Of a stretch of DNA of 34,652 bases, positions 20,398 to 34,214 are shown piece after piece. The DNA comes from Stentor coeruleus (taxonomy: Eukaryota > Ciliophora > Heterotrichea > Heterotrichida > Stentoridae). How positions within the stretch are numbered: position 1 is the first letter of the stretch; every line of letters begins with the position of its first letter. The stretch spans positions 1 through 34,652 of the forward strand of contig MPUH01000793.1 in NCBI GenBank assembly GCA_001970955.1, written 5' to 3'. The notes beneath the pieces are model-generated. The model saw only the letters and a list, made by a program, of their open reading frames with translations, was not told where the DNA came from and made no database searches. The translations under genes were made by a program, and so were the position numbers.

Positions 20398-20750
20398 TTA
20401 ACAGTTTTTAATTTTTGCGAAAAGGGTAGGTTTTTAGTAGTTATATAAGAAAATATTTTAAAGCATGATGTATGAGATTACAAGAATGTAAAATATTCGA
20501 TATTATAATAAACTCAATTAGCATATTTTACGTATTTATAAACCTAAAAAACTACCCAAACTATTATTTCCTATCAACATAATAAAAATTTCTTTATATC
20601 ATCAATCCATATTCTCACCTCATAAAAAATTCTTTTTCCTATAAAACCTTCCTAAAAAAAAAAACTCAAAAACTCAACTTTTGAATCCATACCCTACACC
20701 TACCTTTCTTAAAAAAAAAAAAGCCAATTTCCATAATAAAACTTAACTAA
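20266..20750. other. Convergent spacer with skew flip near 20510
   Basis: No gene is visible. The left part, right of the Pumilio stop, is G-rich (lines 20281 and 20401: about 30 G, 5 C). 20521-20760 has about 4 G and 56 C. Both adjoining genes end here, so the skew is not a promoter property. Confidence 0.7.
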
Positions 20751-25000
<4,250 letters not shown>

Positions 25001-25402
25001 CTAGCACATTAGTCTATTAATAACCCTTATCAATCTTCCTTCATACATTTTCTGATTGACTAATATATCAACATTATCAGCATACATTCGAGGATTTATA
25101 TTTTTCCTTTTGATTTGTAAATACTGTAATTTTACTTTACCTTCATTTCTTAAAGGTTTTGTTGCAAGATGATTACTCCAGGCATCGTATACATATGAAT
25201 GTTCTAATGACTGCTTTTTCATTTTTGAAAATACCCCATTTGAATTAACAAAAGAAATGCTTTTATTCATTGATGCAACAGAGGGCAATTTTGTATATGA
25301 ATTATCTTCAGAGAGTCTTTTGTTATTAGACAGTTTAGGTAATGATATATTTTGAACTAGAACGTGACTTTTCTTTAGATGTGATATCTTTGGCAGCTCC
25401 AT
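25001..25402 (-). CDS. Unknown basic protein (133 aa)
   Basis: ATG (MELPKISHLKK...) to TAG. It is rich in Ser, Asn, Lys and Leu with a basic second half (KLQYLQIKRKNINPRMYA). No domain, signal or membrane segment is recognised. It is supported as a gene by the ATG, its length in AT-rich DNA, and flanks that show the same C-rich (left) and G-rich (right) pattern as known genes. Its function is unknown. Confidence 0.6.
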   Translation of the reverse strand: MELPKISHLKKSHVLVQNISLPKLSNNKRLSEDNSYTKLPSVASMNKSISFVNSNGVFSKMKKQSLEHSYVYDAWSNHLATKPLRNEGKVKLQYLQIKRKNINPRMYADNVDILVNQKMYEGRLIRVINRLMC

Positions 25403-27545
25403 TTATACTTATGATTAATATTATCATATAAATGGAATAAGTTAATTCGATTATATATAATTTTGGAAGTAGGGAAGGGATATTTTAATATTTATATGAT
25501 ATGATACTTAAAGTTTTGGTTTTATTATTAATAGGGTAATGATTTGACGACTTTATATAGTAGATTTTTTTGGTAAATGTTGATGGGATGATTTTTGGGA
25601 TGCTAGATTTGTATTGGTGATTAGATTTTTTATGATAAGAAAGCGATGGTGGATGATATAAAGGATAATTTGTATTGAGAATGAATTTTACTTGGATAGG
25701 ATTTTTTATTTGATTATGCTGGCAGAATTAAAAATATATCATAATGAAAATTTTATTACAGTAGGGTTATTGAAATAGTTGTAAGGAAATAGAAAAAATG
25801 ATGAGATTTATTAATGGAATGAGATAAACACAAATTTTTGTGTGAATACTTAAGAAATTGTATTTTACTTTTTGCTGTAGAAATATCAGATTTTTTTTTC
25901 ACCAATAGGCTTAAGATACAATTCAAATTCCTTTGTATATAAAAGATATTATAACACAAAATCATAATAAGGTCTTAAATTATAAAAGGATTGAAAATTA
26001 TTTGAAATATGATGACTACAAACCAAACTCAGGAATATCGTAATTTTTAAAAATAATTGCATATGCTTAAGTTATTATAAGTATTGTAAAGTTATAATAA
26101 AAGGTAATTTTAATAGCTACAGATTCATTTTTTGTTTATAATTTTAGCTTCTTAGTTGTATAGATTACTTAAATATTTTTAATATAGTATATACTCTATC
26201 ACATCAATCTCAATGTGCAAAATTTGCCCCACACTATGAATTTTTTCTGTAAAAAAAAATAGCTTAGCTTATAATTCCTTCTAACATATTATTACAATAT
26301 ATTTCTAATATTTTCTTTTAAAAGATATTTTCAAATCCTAGCACTCTTAAGATATTTTTTCTTTTCTTGAAATAAACAATATAATCTAACTTCATAACTA
26401 TAAAATATATAATAAATCACGCTATATATTAACTTATTAAATCTACTTAAGTTCTAAAAAAATTATGTAAATATAACAATAAGTAATGATAAAAATTAAT
26501 TCAATTTGAATTATCAAGTTAAACAATTTGAGGATGGAAAAAGTTTTAAGCTGGAGGCATTTTAAAAAAAATTCTACCTTTATTGTCATATGATATTAAT
26601 AAGCTTCTTGAGTATATAATATTACCTGAAAATTACAGTATAAGAATTATGTGAATTTTTATTTATTCTTGAATAACTAATGCGAAAAAAGTATGCTTAG
26701 TATTCCTTTATAATTAAACCAATCTTAAAAATAATATGTTTTTATTACTAAATGAATGTAATGACATATTTAAATATAATATTAGATACTTAGTTTTAGA
26801 TTTTTTTCTAAAATTTAATACAATTTTTTTCTACTAGTGTTTTTTTGTGTATATAAATCAGTACAATTTATAACTGGGATAAAGACTTGAAAATTATTTA
26901 CGATTAGTTTTGATTTGTATATAGATATTTATAAATAATTTTATTTTACTATAATACTAAAACTTAATATTGTATAACTTCGTTAAATTGTAGTCAAAAC
27001 AATTGTGAAATATGCTATTTTAGAAATTAATGATTACTTATGTGAAAGGTTTGATAAAATTTAGCATAATACATTTTATCAAGAATTTAAACTGTTATAT
27101 ATTTTCTTATAAAAATGACCTTTCACAAAGATATACCCTTTTCTATTAACAGAAAAAAATCTTAATAAATTATTTAAATTACTAAAGCCAGCTAAAAACA
27201 AATCTCTAATATCAAAAATATAATTTTTTTTACTTATAGTCTTCTCTGTTCTTAATTATCCATAATTATCCTTATTTTATCATAATAACAATACCAAATT
27301 TCCCTTTATCTCTCCTAATCTTTTCTTAACAAAATTAAGTATAACAAAAAACCTAGAGTTCTTTAAAACCTGTCAAACTGCTAGACAAATCCCGATCTTA
27401 CAAAATTCTTAAACCTAAATTTTCAATCTTTACCCAAAAACTCGAAATTTCACTTAGCTTATCTTTTTAAAGATAAATTTCAAATTCAGCCCATTCCACA
27501 ATCACCAACAAGCGAAAAATCAGTTTTTTCATTACAAAATCAAAC
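25403..27545. other. Long spacer (2.1 kb), no gene seen, flip from G-rich to C-rich
   Basis: 25441-25680 has about 56 G and 6 C; 27241-27480 about 11 G and 51 C; the middle is plain AT-rich DNA. A short minus-strand frame at 25756-25965 is low-complexity and has no support. No RNA gene is visible. Confidence 0.55.
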
Positions 27546-28665
27546 TTATAAAGGAATTATCAATACTGTTATATCATCTACTCTATCTTGATGCTTATCA
27601 ATCCATCTACTCCAAGCAAGGTTTGCTATTATATTACAAGCACTCTCAGGATTATTACACTCTAAAATCTCGGCAATTTCTCTGTTTTCTATACAATCCC
27701 ATACCCCATCTGTGCAAATTACTATAAATTTATCTCTTTGCCCAGTCTGATGCTCAGTAATAAAAGGTTGACATAAAACCCCAATATCACTAAAAGCAGT
27801 GTCACCAAATGCTCTAGATACAGATAAACAATAAGACTCATTAGCAGGCAATGATACCTTTCCATTATCATCAATACTAGACTTCATTAGCAGGCAATGA
27901 TACCTTTCCATTATCATCAATGCTAGACTTTTTTATCAAACCGCCGTTTTGCTCCAATCTAGCCTTTTCCTCAGGATCATTGACTTTATGATCAATAGTC
28001 AAAGGGATTGATAATAACCGCCCTTTGCAATTCCTTAGTAAAATCGCACGGGAATCACCTAATTGTCCAATAAAAACTGAGTCTTCATAGAATAAAATTA
28101 ACGTAGCAGTACACCCAGACATCCTACAGTCATTATGAGATTTTTCACATTTGGATATTATTTCTGCTTGGGTTTTGATAAAGGAATTGTATATGCAGTC
28201 AACTGGATTTTGAGCAAGGGCTGAATTTGATAAAAGGAAACTTGGAAAGTTTTTCCTTGCAAGGGCAGAAATCAAATGACCATTGGGACCATGGCCATCA
28301 AAGACCCCAGCAAGCAAAAATGGAGGTTTGGAGAGAATGCAAAAGTTGTCTTGATTAAAATCGTTATTTAAACCTTTTCGACAAGTTACCCCGATTTTAC
28401 TCCCAGAGCAGTATTGATAAGAATTGATTCCTCGGTAGTTTATTATTTTTTCAGCAAATGGATCTTCGGAAATCAAAGGAAATGACCCTTCTGCTTCGAA
28501 TTCATATTTTAAATACTCTTTTGCTGGGAGGTTTTCTAAATTCCCACCCTCAAAACTTGGATTAATTTCAGGAGTTTTAGGTGTGTATTCGGTTCTATTC
28601 TTGACTACTTGAGATTTTATTATTCTTGTTGCCTCTTTTCTTGATTTACAAGAGCAATTCCCCAT
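27546..28665 (-). CDS. Second PP2C-family phosphatase, broken by a 46-bp duplication (about 357 aa when repaired)
   Basis: A metal-dependent Ser/Thr phosphatase. In order: FNQDNF, VFDGHG (DGHG at 123-126), SGCTATLILFYEDSVFIGQL, GDSRA (203-207), LTIDHKVNDPEEKARLEQNG, SVSRAFGDTAFSDIGV, FIVICTDGVWDCIENREI and the final DRVDDITVLIIPL. All key Asp positions look intact. As written the frame breaks at 27839-27930, where 46 bp is tandemly duplicated. Ignoring one copy gives 358 codons including the TAA stop. MGNCSCKSRK at the N-terminus suggests myristoylation and palmitoylation, like the first PP2C. The two PP2Cs are not close copies of each other. A decayed relative lies 1.3 kb upstream. Confidence 0.88.
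27839..27930. repeat. 46-bp tandem duplication inside the PP2C gene
   Basis: Copies 27839-27884 and 27885-27930 differ at one base (tactag against tgctag in the last part). The period of 46 causes a frameshift between GKVSLPANE and SYCLSVSRAFGD. Removal of one copy restores a complete PP2C, so an assembly join between two alleles is likely. Confidence 0.9.
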
Positions 28666-29984
28666 AATTATAATATATGATTATTAAGCATCGGTAATTA
28701 TGAACAGTGTTTACCATTATTTTCTAGTCGAATAAATGTTAAATATAAATATGAAGCTTATTTGTTTTTTGATATGGGAAGAAAATGAGATAATGCTAAT
28801 CTATTAGACACTTATTATTTACATTATCAGTAATCAAAGTTAAATAGCATAGCCTATAAAAAGTTTATAAAATACAATTAAACTATATCTCATAATTAAT
28901 TTTTTATATTTTTAGATCAATTAATTATTACCAAGTAGTGTTTTTTGTTTGGAAAAAATGCTCTTAGCTATTTAAAAATTGGTGATAATATGAAAAATTA
29001 AGCGTGAAAGAAGAGCGCGAAACTCATTGATCTAAAATACCTCATCTAATTTGGCAACGAAAGAAAATAGTCAATAATGATATAGCTGGTCAAAAAAACT
29101 ATATCCTTTAGCTCTATAACCCAGTTCTTGTATAATAGTTACTTGGTAGAATTTATACATCTTAAGCTTATTTCAAGCTAAACTTTTATCAATTCCTAAT
29201 ATAAAATATTTTCTGGCTATATTTAGGAAGATTTTATCAACAAGAGGGATCTAAACAGAATTTGCAAAGTTTTTATCGTCAGTATAGACATAAACTAGAT
29301 ATTCAACCTTTAAGAAATAAGTTTATATATAAACAGATAATAGCAGTGATTGATTAGAGCCTTAAGTTAAAAAATCTAATAAATACAATAATTAAGGTTA
29401 AATTTTTTAAGTTCTTATATGAAAATCCAGCTTTAAATACCCACTATACGATTTTATGTTGTTGAAATAAATTACTGAACCAAGTTAGGATTAAATTACC
29501 TTAGTTTTTAGATTATTGGGAAATAGTAGTAGATTATACTTTTACTTTTCGAAATATTTGCTACCTCAACAAATTAATCGTGTTAAGCCAATGATTAAAA
29601 TTCGATAAAGATTAAATTTTCCAAAGCACATAAATCCTAATACCACTACCTTAATCAGCCATTCCTATATATAAAATCCCACTTACCCAAGCCCAGATTC
29701 ATATTTTCCTTTATAAGTCTCTTATCATAATCTCTACGATAATTGAAGTTTGAATGCAGGAGCAAATTCAAAAGGATCATCTTAAAAGCGTTTTACTCCT
29801 TAAGTCTAATCAAACAAATGAAAAAAATTTCAATCAGAATTTCAACAAAACTTTAAGCAAAGTCTTTTTTTTTGAATAAGATCATTTAGGCCTTAAATTA
29901 ATTGTTATACATGAAAAGCCTTTAAAATTTGACTTCCATATTATGTCAGCAAAAATCGTTTCTTAACCAAATAAGCTTATATAT
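28666..29984. other. Spacer with possible gene relics
   Basis: No intact gene is visible. The plus-strand frame from 28989 to about 29456 gives protein-like stretches between stops (IPHLIWQRKKIVNNDIAGQK; GRFYQQEGSKQNLQSFYRQY), but with eight stops including TGA it is no better than a tentative relic. 29641-29700 is C-rich (about 21 C, 3 G), like a normal left flank of a gene. Confidence 0.4.
29754..29879 (+). other. Short ORF behind a C-rich leader, possible gene relic (41 codons)
   Basis: ATG at 29754 opens 41 codons (MQEQIQKDHLKSVLLLKSNQ...) to TAA at 29877-29879. The same frame stays protein-like afterwards (HLGLKLIVIHEKPLKFDFHI) to another TAA about 30 codons later. The C-rich, G-poor DNA just upstream resembles the leaders of real plus-strand genes here. 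No family is recognised, and it may be a remnant or chance. Confidence 0.25.
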
Positions 29985-30905
29985 TTAGACTGTAATTATA
30001 TAATTATACCTATCGCTATAATATATTCTAGTAAATTTTTATATTAATCAATTCATCTTCTCCAAGTTAGATTTGTCAATATATTTATAGGTTTTCTTTA
30101 AGTATTTTGGAAATTTCAGAGGTTTTTACGAATTCCCAGGCTCCTTATGCATAAAATTATTGAACATTCATCACAAAAAAGTTGATAAATGACTTAGAAA
30201 TTACTCAGAGTCAGCATATTCTGTATCACCGAATGCCGGGATTAAATAATTTTTGTCGATATTTTTTTGTCTGACTCAGTGTTTTGCAATGAAAATAGGT
30301 TTTTTTATAATAACTGAGGTGTGTTTTATGATTCCACAAAGGAATATTTGGATTTACCTTGATTCGGGCTTTTTTTTCCCAGAGTTAATTAGATTATTAT
30401 AATTGTTAGAGAAATAGTTATAAGATTTTCTTGGAGTTTTTTAGAGATATAGGCTCGGCAATTTCCGATGTTGGCTATGCAAAAAGAAGAGTTTTAATAA
30501 ATTATTATAGTGGCTGAGCATCTAGAACGTGAGTAGTCAACATTGATTTTTAAGCATTTTTTTGTAATTTCGTTTTGAGTTTTTCTGAATATATTCTGGA
30601 GGGTTATTATAGGGTTTTGGTCAAAATCTTATCTTCCCATATGAACCGATTGAAGCTACCTTGTAAATGAAGAAATCTTATGTCTGTTCTTGCTGTGGCC
30701 ATCAAAGATTCCCACTGTAAGCAAATTCTTTCTAGAAGCCAAAAAAGTTATCTTGATTTGTCTTTAAGCCTTTTTGCACGTAATCTTACTAAGAAAAAAA
30801 TTCTTTTTTTTTGAGTTATGTCCATTGAAGGTTAGGGCTTTTTAGCAAAAATATTTTCTGATATTATGGAAATAGACCTTCAATTTCAAAGTTTTTCTTG
30901 CAAAC
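29985..30905 (-). pseudogene. PP2C phosphatase pseudogene, almost full length
   Basis: Reading the minus strand against the intact PP2C at 27546-28665, matching pieces occur in the right order but in shifting frames. KNFEIEGLFP corresponds to KYEFEAEGSFP. NQDNFF and VGIFDGHSKN match FNQDNF and AGVFDGHGPN, with the last Gly of DGHG replaced by Ser. SRCSATIIIY then IANIGNCRAYI match SGCTATLILFY and GQLGDSRAIL. AFGDTEYAD matches AFGDTAFSD, GAWEFVKTSEISKILKEN matches GVWDCIENREIAEILECN, and SDRYNYIITV matches QDRVDDITVLI. Several in-frame stops and at least four frame changes rule out function. It is probably a decayed copy from duplication of a PP2C gene near its neighbour. The intact gene was the template for recognising it, so boundaries are approximate. 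Confidence 0.85.
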
Positions 30906-30982
30906 GAAAGCCTATTACCCAGTTTCTTACACACGAAAGTCCATTACCAGTTTCTTTGAACACAAAAGTCCTTTACAAGTTT
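30897..30982. repeat. Three imperfect tandem units of 28-29 bp
   Basis: Units at 30897-30925, 30926-30953 and 30954-30982 share the pattern cttNcacacgaaagtcc followed by attaccagttt with several substitutions. They lie just beyond the N-terminal end of the PP2C pseudogene. The divergence shows a true, older tandem duplication, unlike the near-identical repeats elsewhere here. Confidence 0.75.
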
Positions 30983-31320
30983 CTACCTTTATTAATTTGA
31001 AATTATTTTTCATGATAATGTAACTGGAATTTTATCAAATACTTTTTTTACTACAGCTGATTCTATCATAAATTTGTGTTTCTTTATTGATTTTAAAAAA
31101 GCAAGTTCCCATTTATAGCCTTTAAAATAAAACAAGTTAATTTTTTTAATGTATTACTATTAATGCATATTAGAAAGTATTAAAAAAATTGTTTATGTTT
31201 TAGAAGTGAATAATGAATATTTATGATATCTTTTCAGTTATATGTTATAATTGAAAAATATGGCACTCTTAATTATAATTACTTAAAGATTTTGTGTGAA
31301 ATTTTTATGTGGATCAGAGT

Positions 31321-31565
31321 ATATATAAAATAACTAGCAACTGACACTTTTTACAAATTTTATTTATGTGTTCAATGCAAGTTAAATTATCTTATAATTA
31401 AAGCATCTAATATAAAAATTCCAACATATTTTCCTTATATTTNATATATAAAATAACTAGCAACTGACACTTTTTACAAATTTTATTTATGTGTTCACTG
31501 TAAGTTAAATTATCTTATAATTAAAGCATCTAATATAAAAATTCCAACATATTTTCCTTATATTT
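31321..31565. repeat. Direct repeat (122 bp) flanking a single N at 31443
   Basis: Copies 31321-31442 and 31444-31565 differ at two or so bases (gttcaatgcaag against gttcactgtaag). The pattern is that of an unmerged overlap between contigs, perhaps of two alleles. Confidence 0.9.
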
Positions 31566-31659
31566 GTATAACTTAATACACAAATTTTATAATTACTCAA
31601 TCTTGTTTCCTNTGTATAACTTAATACACAAATTTTATAATTACTCAATCTTGTTTCCT
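31565..31659. repeat. Direct repeat (47 bp) flanking a single N at 31612
   Basis: Copies 31565-31611 and 31613-31659 (starting tgtataacttaatac) are identical. This is a second unmerged join only 169 bases from the previous one, so a very short contig was placed between them. Confidence 0.9.
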
Positions 31660-31883
31660 AAAGCAAATCACTATCTAACCTTAATCTTCTAAAAAATGCC
31701 TGTATATCATAAATCTAATAAATTCTTTTATAACAACTACATTAAGCCTCTCATATTACAATCTATTATTCTTAGCATTTTTTTAAATGTTTATTTATAT
31801 CTCTATACATATTCTTTATTACATTACCCATATCAAAATAAAATTATAAGACATAATATATTATATCAAATTTTATTATAAAT

Positions 31884-33302
31884 ATGGGCTGTAATAATTC
31901 CCAGCCAAACACTCTTCCTTTACCAAAACAGGTCCCTGAATGCAGACTCACCAAGCCAAGGAATTCTAAATTTGTGGAAACACGTAGAGTAAGTTCAATA
32001 AGTAATTTCTTTGAAATAACTAAAACATTAGGCTGTGCTGAAATTGGGACACTCTTCCAAGCTATAGAAAAACGATCTAGGCTACCAAGAATTATAAGAG
32101 AATTATCTAAAAGTCAAGAAGATTATCAAATAAATGTTTTTCAAGAAGTCATGATTCTCAATAAGCTTGATCATCCAAACATCCTTAAAGTTTTTGATGT
32201 ACTTGAAACACCGAAAAGATTTTATCTAGAATTAGAAAGCGTTCAAGGAAATACATTAAAAAGCTTAATAGGAAAGCCTTGGGATGAAGATCTTGCATCA
32301 AAAGTTTTAAGAGAGATTTTTTCTGCTGTACATTATATGCATCTTCAAGGAGTTGTGCATTGCGATCTTAATTCTGATCATATAATAGTATACGAAAATC
32401 AAGGTAATTACGATGTGAAAATAATAGGTTTTTCATTTTCGCAGTTTATTACAGACATGCAAGAAATTGATATTCAATGTATTTCTTACCATTATGCATC
32501 ACCCGAAATGCTTGGAGGAGCATTTGACAACAAGACTGATATTTGGAGTATCGGAATAAATTTATATGCCTTACTCGTTGGGAAGCTTCCTTTTGCCACT
32601 AAAGAAAAATGTGATATTATTGCTGCGATTTATCATGGCGACCTTGATTTTAGTCATCCAAATTTTATTGCCCTATCTAATAATGCTCAAGATCTGATAA
32701 AAAACTTGCTTTTATTAGATATAAACTCACGATACTCAGCATTAGATGCACTTAATCATAAATGGCTCAAGCAAACAGTTCGTTGTTCAGGCTTAACACA
32801 CGACACTTTAGACAAACTCAGTTCATTTAAAGTACTCTCTAAATAGGTCAAAAGCAACATAGTAAAAGAAATACTTCATTTAATCAATTATCGTTTATCA
32901 TTTCCAGAAAACGAGGTTGTTCGTTATTTCAAACAAATCGACGAGAATTTTGATGGGAAAATCAGCAGACAAGAAATAGTTGACGCATTTGACCAAGTTG
33001 GAATAGACATTCAAAAAGATATCGATCCAATAATGGATAACCTTGACAATGATGGAAATGGATATCTTGAATATACGGAGCTAAAAATAGTTCTAACTGA
33101 TTGGGGGAAAATCATAAGCAAAAAAACTTTGATCAAAACTTTTTCTGGTGGCAGCCAAAGTCTTTCTTTTTCATCACTTAAATTGGACTTAGCTGATGTC
33201 CCTGAGTCTGATTGGAAGGATTTTATAACCAAAGTACCTGTAGTAAATGATGAAATCGATATTGAGACTTTCAAAAACTATATAATTTCTCAAATAGAAT
33301 AA
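31884..33302 (+). CDS. CDPK-like protein with degenerate kinase domain and EF-hands (467 aa, spliced)
   Basis: Architecture of a calcium-dependent protein kinase: kinase domain (about 40-305), junction, then four EF-hand positions. Catalytic residues are lost. The glycine loop reads LGCAEIG, the beta-3 lysine is apparently Arg (RIIR for AIK), HRDLKPEN is HCDLNSDH, so the catalytic-loop Asn is His although the Asp stays, and DFG is GFS, removing the Mg-binding Asp. The fold motifs SPE and KTDIWSIGINLYALLVGKLP are kept. It is therefore probably a pseudokinase. EF-hands 1 (DENFDGKISRQE) and 2 (DNDGNGYLEYTE) have full calcium loops; 3 and 4 are degenerate. MGCNNS suggests myristoylation. The 15-nt intron at 32832-32846 joins the kinase part to the EF-hand part. 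Confidence 0.9.
32832..32846 (+). other. 15-nt spliceosomal intron
   Basis: gtactctctaaatag, phase 0, with an in-frame TAG. It joins KLSSFK to VKSNIVKEILHLINYRLSFP, the usual start of a CDPK junction domain. A is at position 10. Confidence 0.92.
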
Positions 33303-33307
33303 CATAA

Positions 33308-34114
33308 ATGAAGAATAAGGTAAGAAATTATGAAGAAATCTTCTCTAAGCAAGCAGCTAAGAAAAAACCGTAAGATCTATTAAGCAACATAGGAAAATTC
33401 TCAGCCCAAGGCCAAGCCCGTCAAGTTACTTTATCTAGTTTTAATAACACTACAGCATTAATACCCTTAAAAGATTTAGAATCTTCTCCTAAGACTAAAC
33501 CTATAAGAGCTATTATAAGGTCTGAACTGTTTAAAAAGCCATCAGCCGCACTTGATGAACTAAAAGTAAGTAATGCGAAAAAAAGACCCCCATGTCGACA
33601 AAGCGAGAATGTTTTTGACTTGGATGACACAGAAAAAACCATCAAAAAAGTTATAAGGATTGTTAGAAAACAAGCAAGACCCCCTTCTCGGCATAAAACT
33701 CCACCAAAAGCACTTGGATTAGATTTGCCTCCTGACAGTATTGATTTCAACTCTATGAACTCTACTCCAATAAATTATGGTCTTTCTATGAGCCAGCCAT
33801 TGAATATCCCTTTAATTCAAGATAAACACACAAAGCATTCAGAAAAACTTAGAGCTGATTCTGTAAAAGGTAAATCAATCAATCATACAAATGATATAAG
33901 CATGAGTTCTAGAGCATGGTCAGCAAAACAAAATACCAAAAACATCTCAATAGTTAACAACAAACGTAAATCTGACCTTAAACACACTTCTCTTGAAGAA
34001 CCTGATATAACAAATAGTCCTCATAATGATACGAAAAGAACTAATAGTCGAGTTAAGCATAACTTGCCTATTTTTACTAATCCTCAAACTGAGTTTCTAG
34101 ACTCATTTGCATAG
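33308..34114 (+). CDS. Unknown basic, Ser/Lys-rich protein (263 aa, spliced)
   Basis: Begins at ATG (MKNKVRNYEEIFSKQAAKKK), only 5 bp after the stop of the CDPK-like gene. Splicing out 33370-33384 gives a single frame of 264 codons to TAG. The sequence is low in hydrophobics and rich in Lys, Ser, Asn and Pro, with basic clusters (KKVIRIVRKQARPPSRHK) and a Ser/Asn-rich second half, so it is probably largely disordered. No family is recognised. The gene partner on the left is a signalling protein, but no functional link can be shown. Confidence 0.75.
33370..33384 (+). other. 15-nt spliceosomal intron
   Basis: gtaagatctattaag with an in-frame TAA. It splits a Pro codon and joins SKQAAKKKP to NIGKFSAQGQARQVTL. 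A is at position 10. Without it the N-terminal exon would end after 21 codons. Confidence 0.85.
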
Positions 34115-34214
34115 TTATAATTAACATCTGTTAAAAGCCATATATTTTGATAAATAGAATATACATATTTAAACAACCACATTGAAAAATGCATACCATT
34201 TTTTAGTGGTATAA
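34115..34214. other. Short spacer between two plus-strand genes
   Basis: About 100 bp of AT-rich DNA between the stop of the unknown basic protein and the ETF-alpha start codon. No skew flip and no motif are visible. Confidence 0.6.

Larger units (their letters stand above)
30983..31883. other. Spacer upstream of the pseudokinase, with two assembly joins
   Basis: AT-rich DNA without a convincing gene. About 340 of its 900 bases are the two duplicated segments around N at 31443 and 31612. The stretch just before the start codon, 31696-31881, is open but extremely AT-rich and looks like leader sequence. Confidence 0.55.

Noticed and set aside
25756..25965. Minus-strand frame of 69 codons
   Set aside because: Low-complexity, with no supporting start context or recognisable motif.
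31696..31881. Open frame of 61 codons directly before the pseudokinase ATG
   Set aside because: It is extremely AT-rich with Tyr/Leu/Ile/Asn-only composition and no family match; it looks like the leader region rather than a gene.
33033..33302. Stand-alone EF-hand protein
   Set aside because: It is the C-terminal part of the spliced pseudokinase gene; the ATG is an internal Met between calcium-binding loops.
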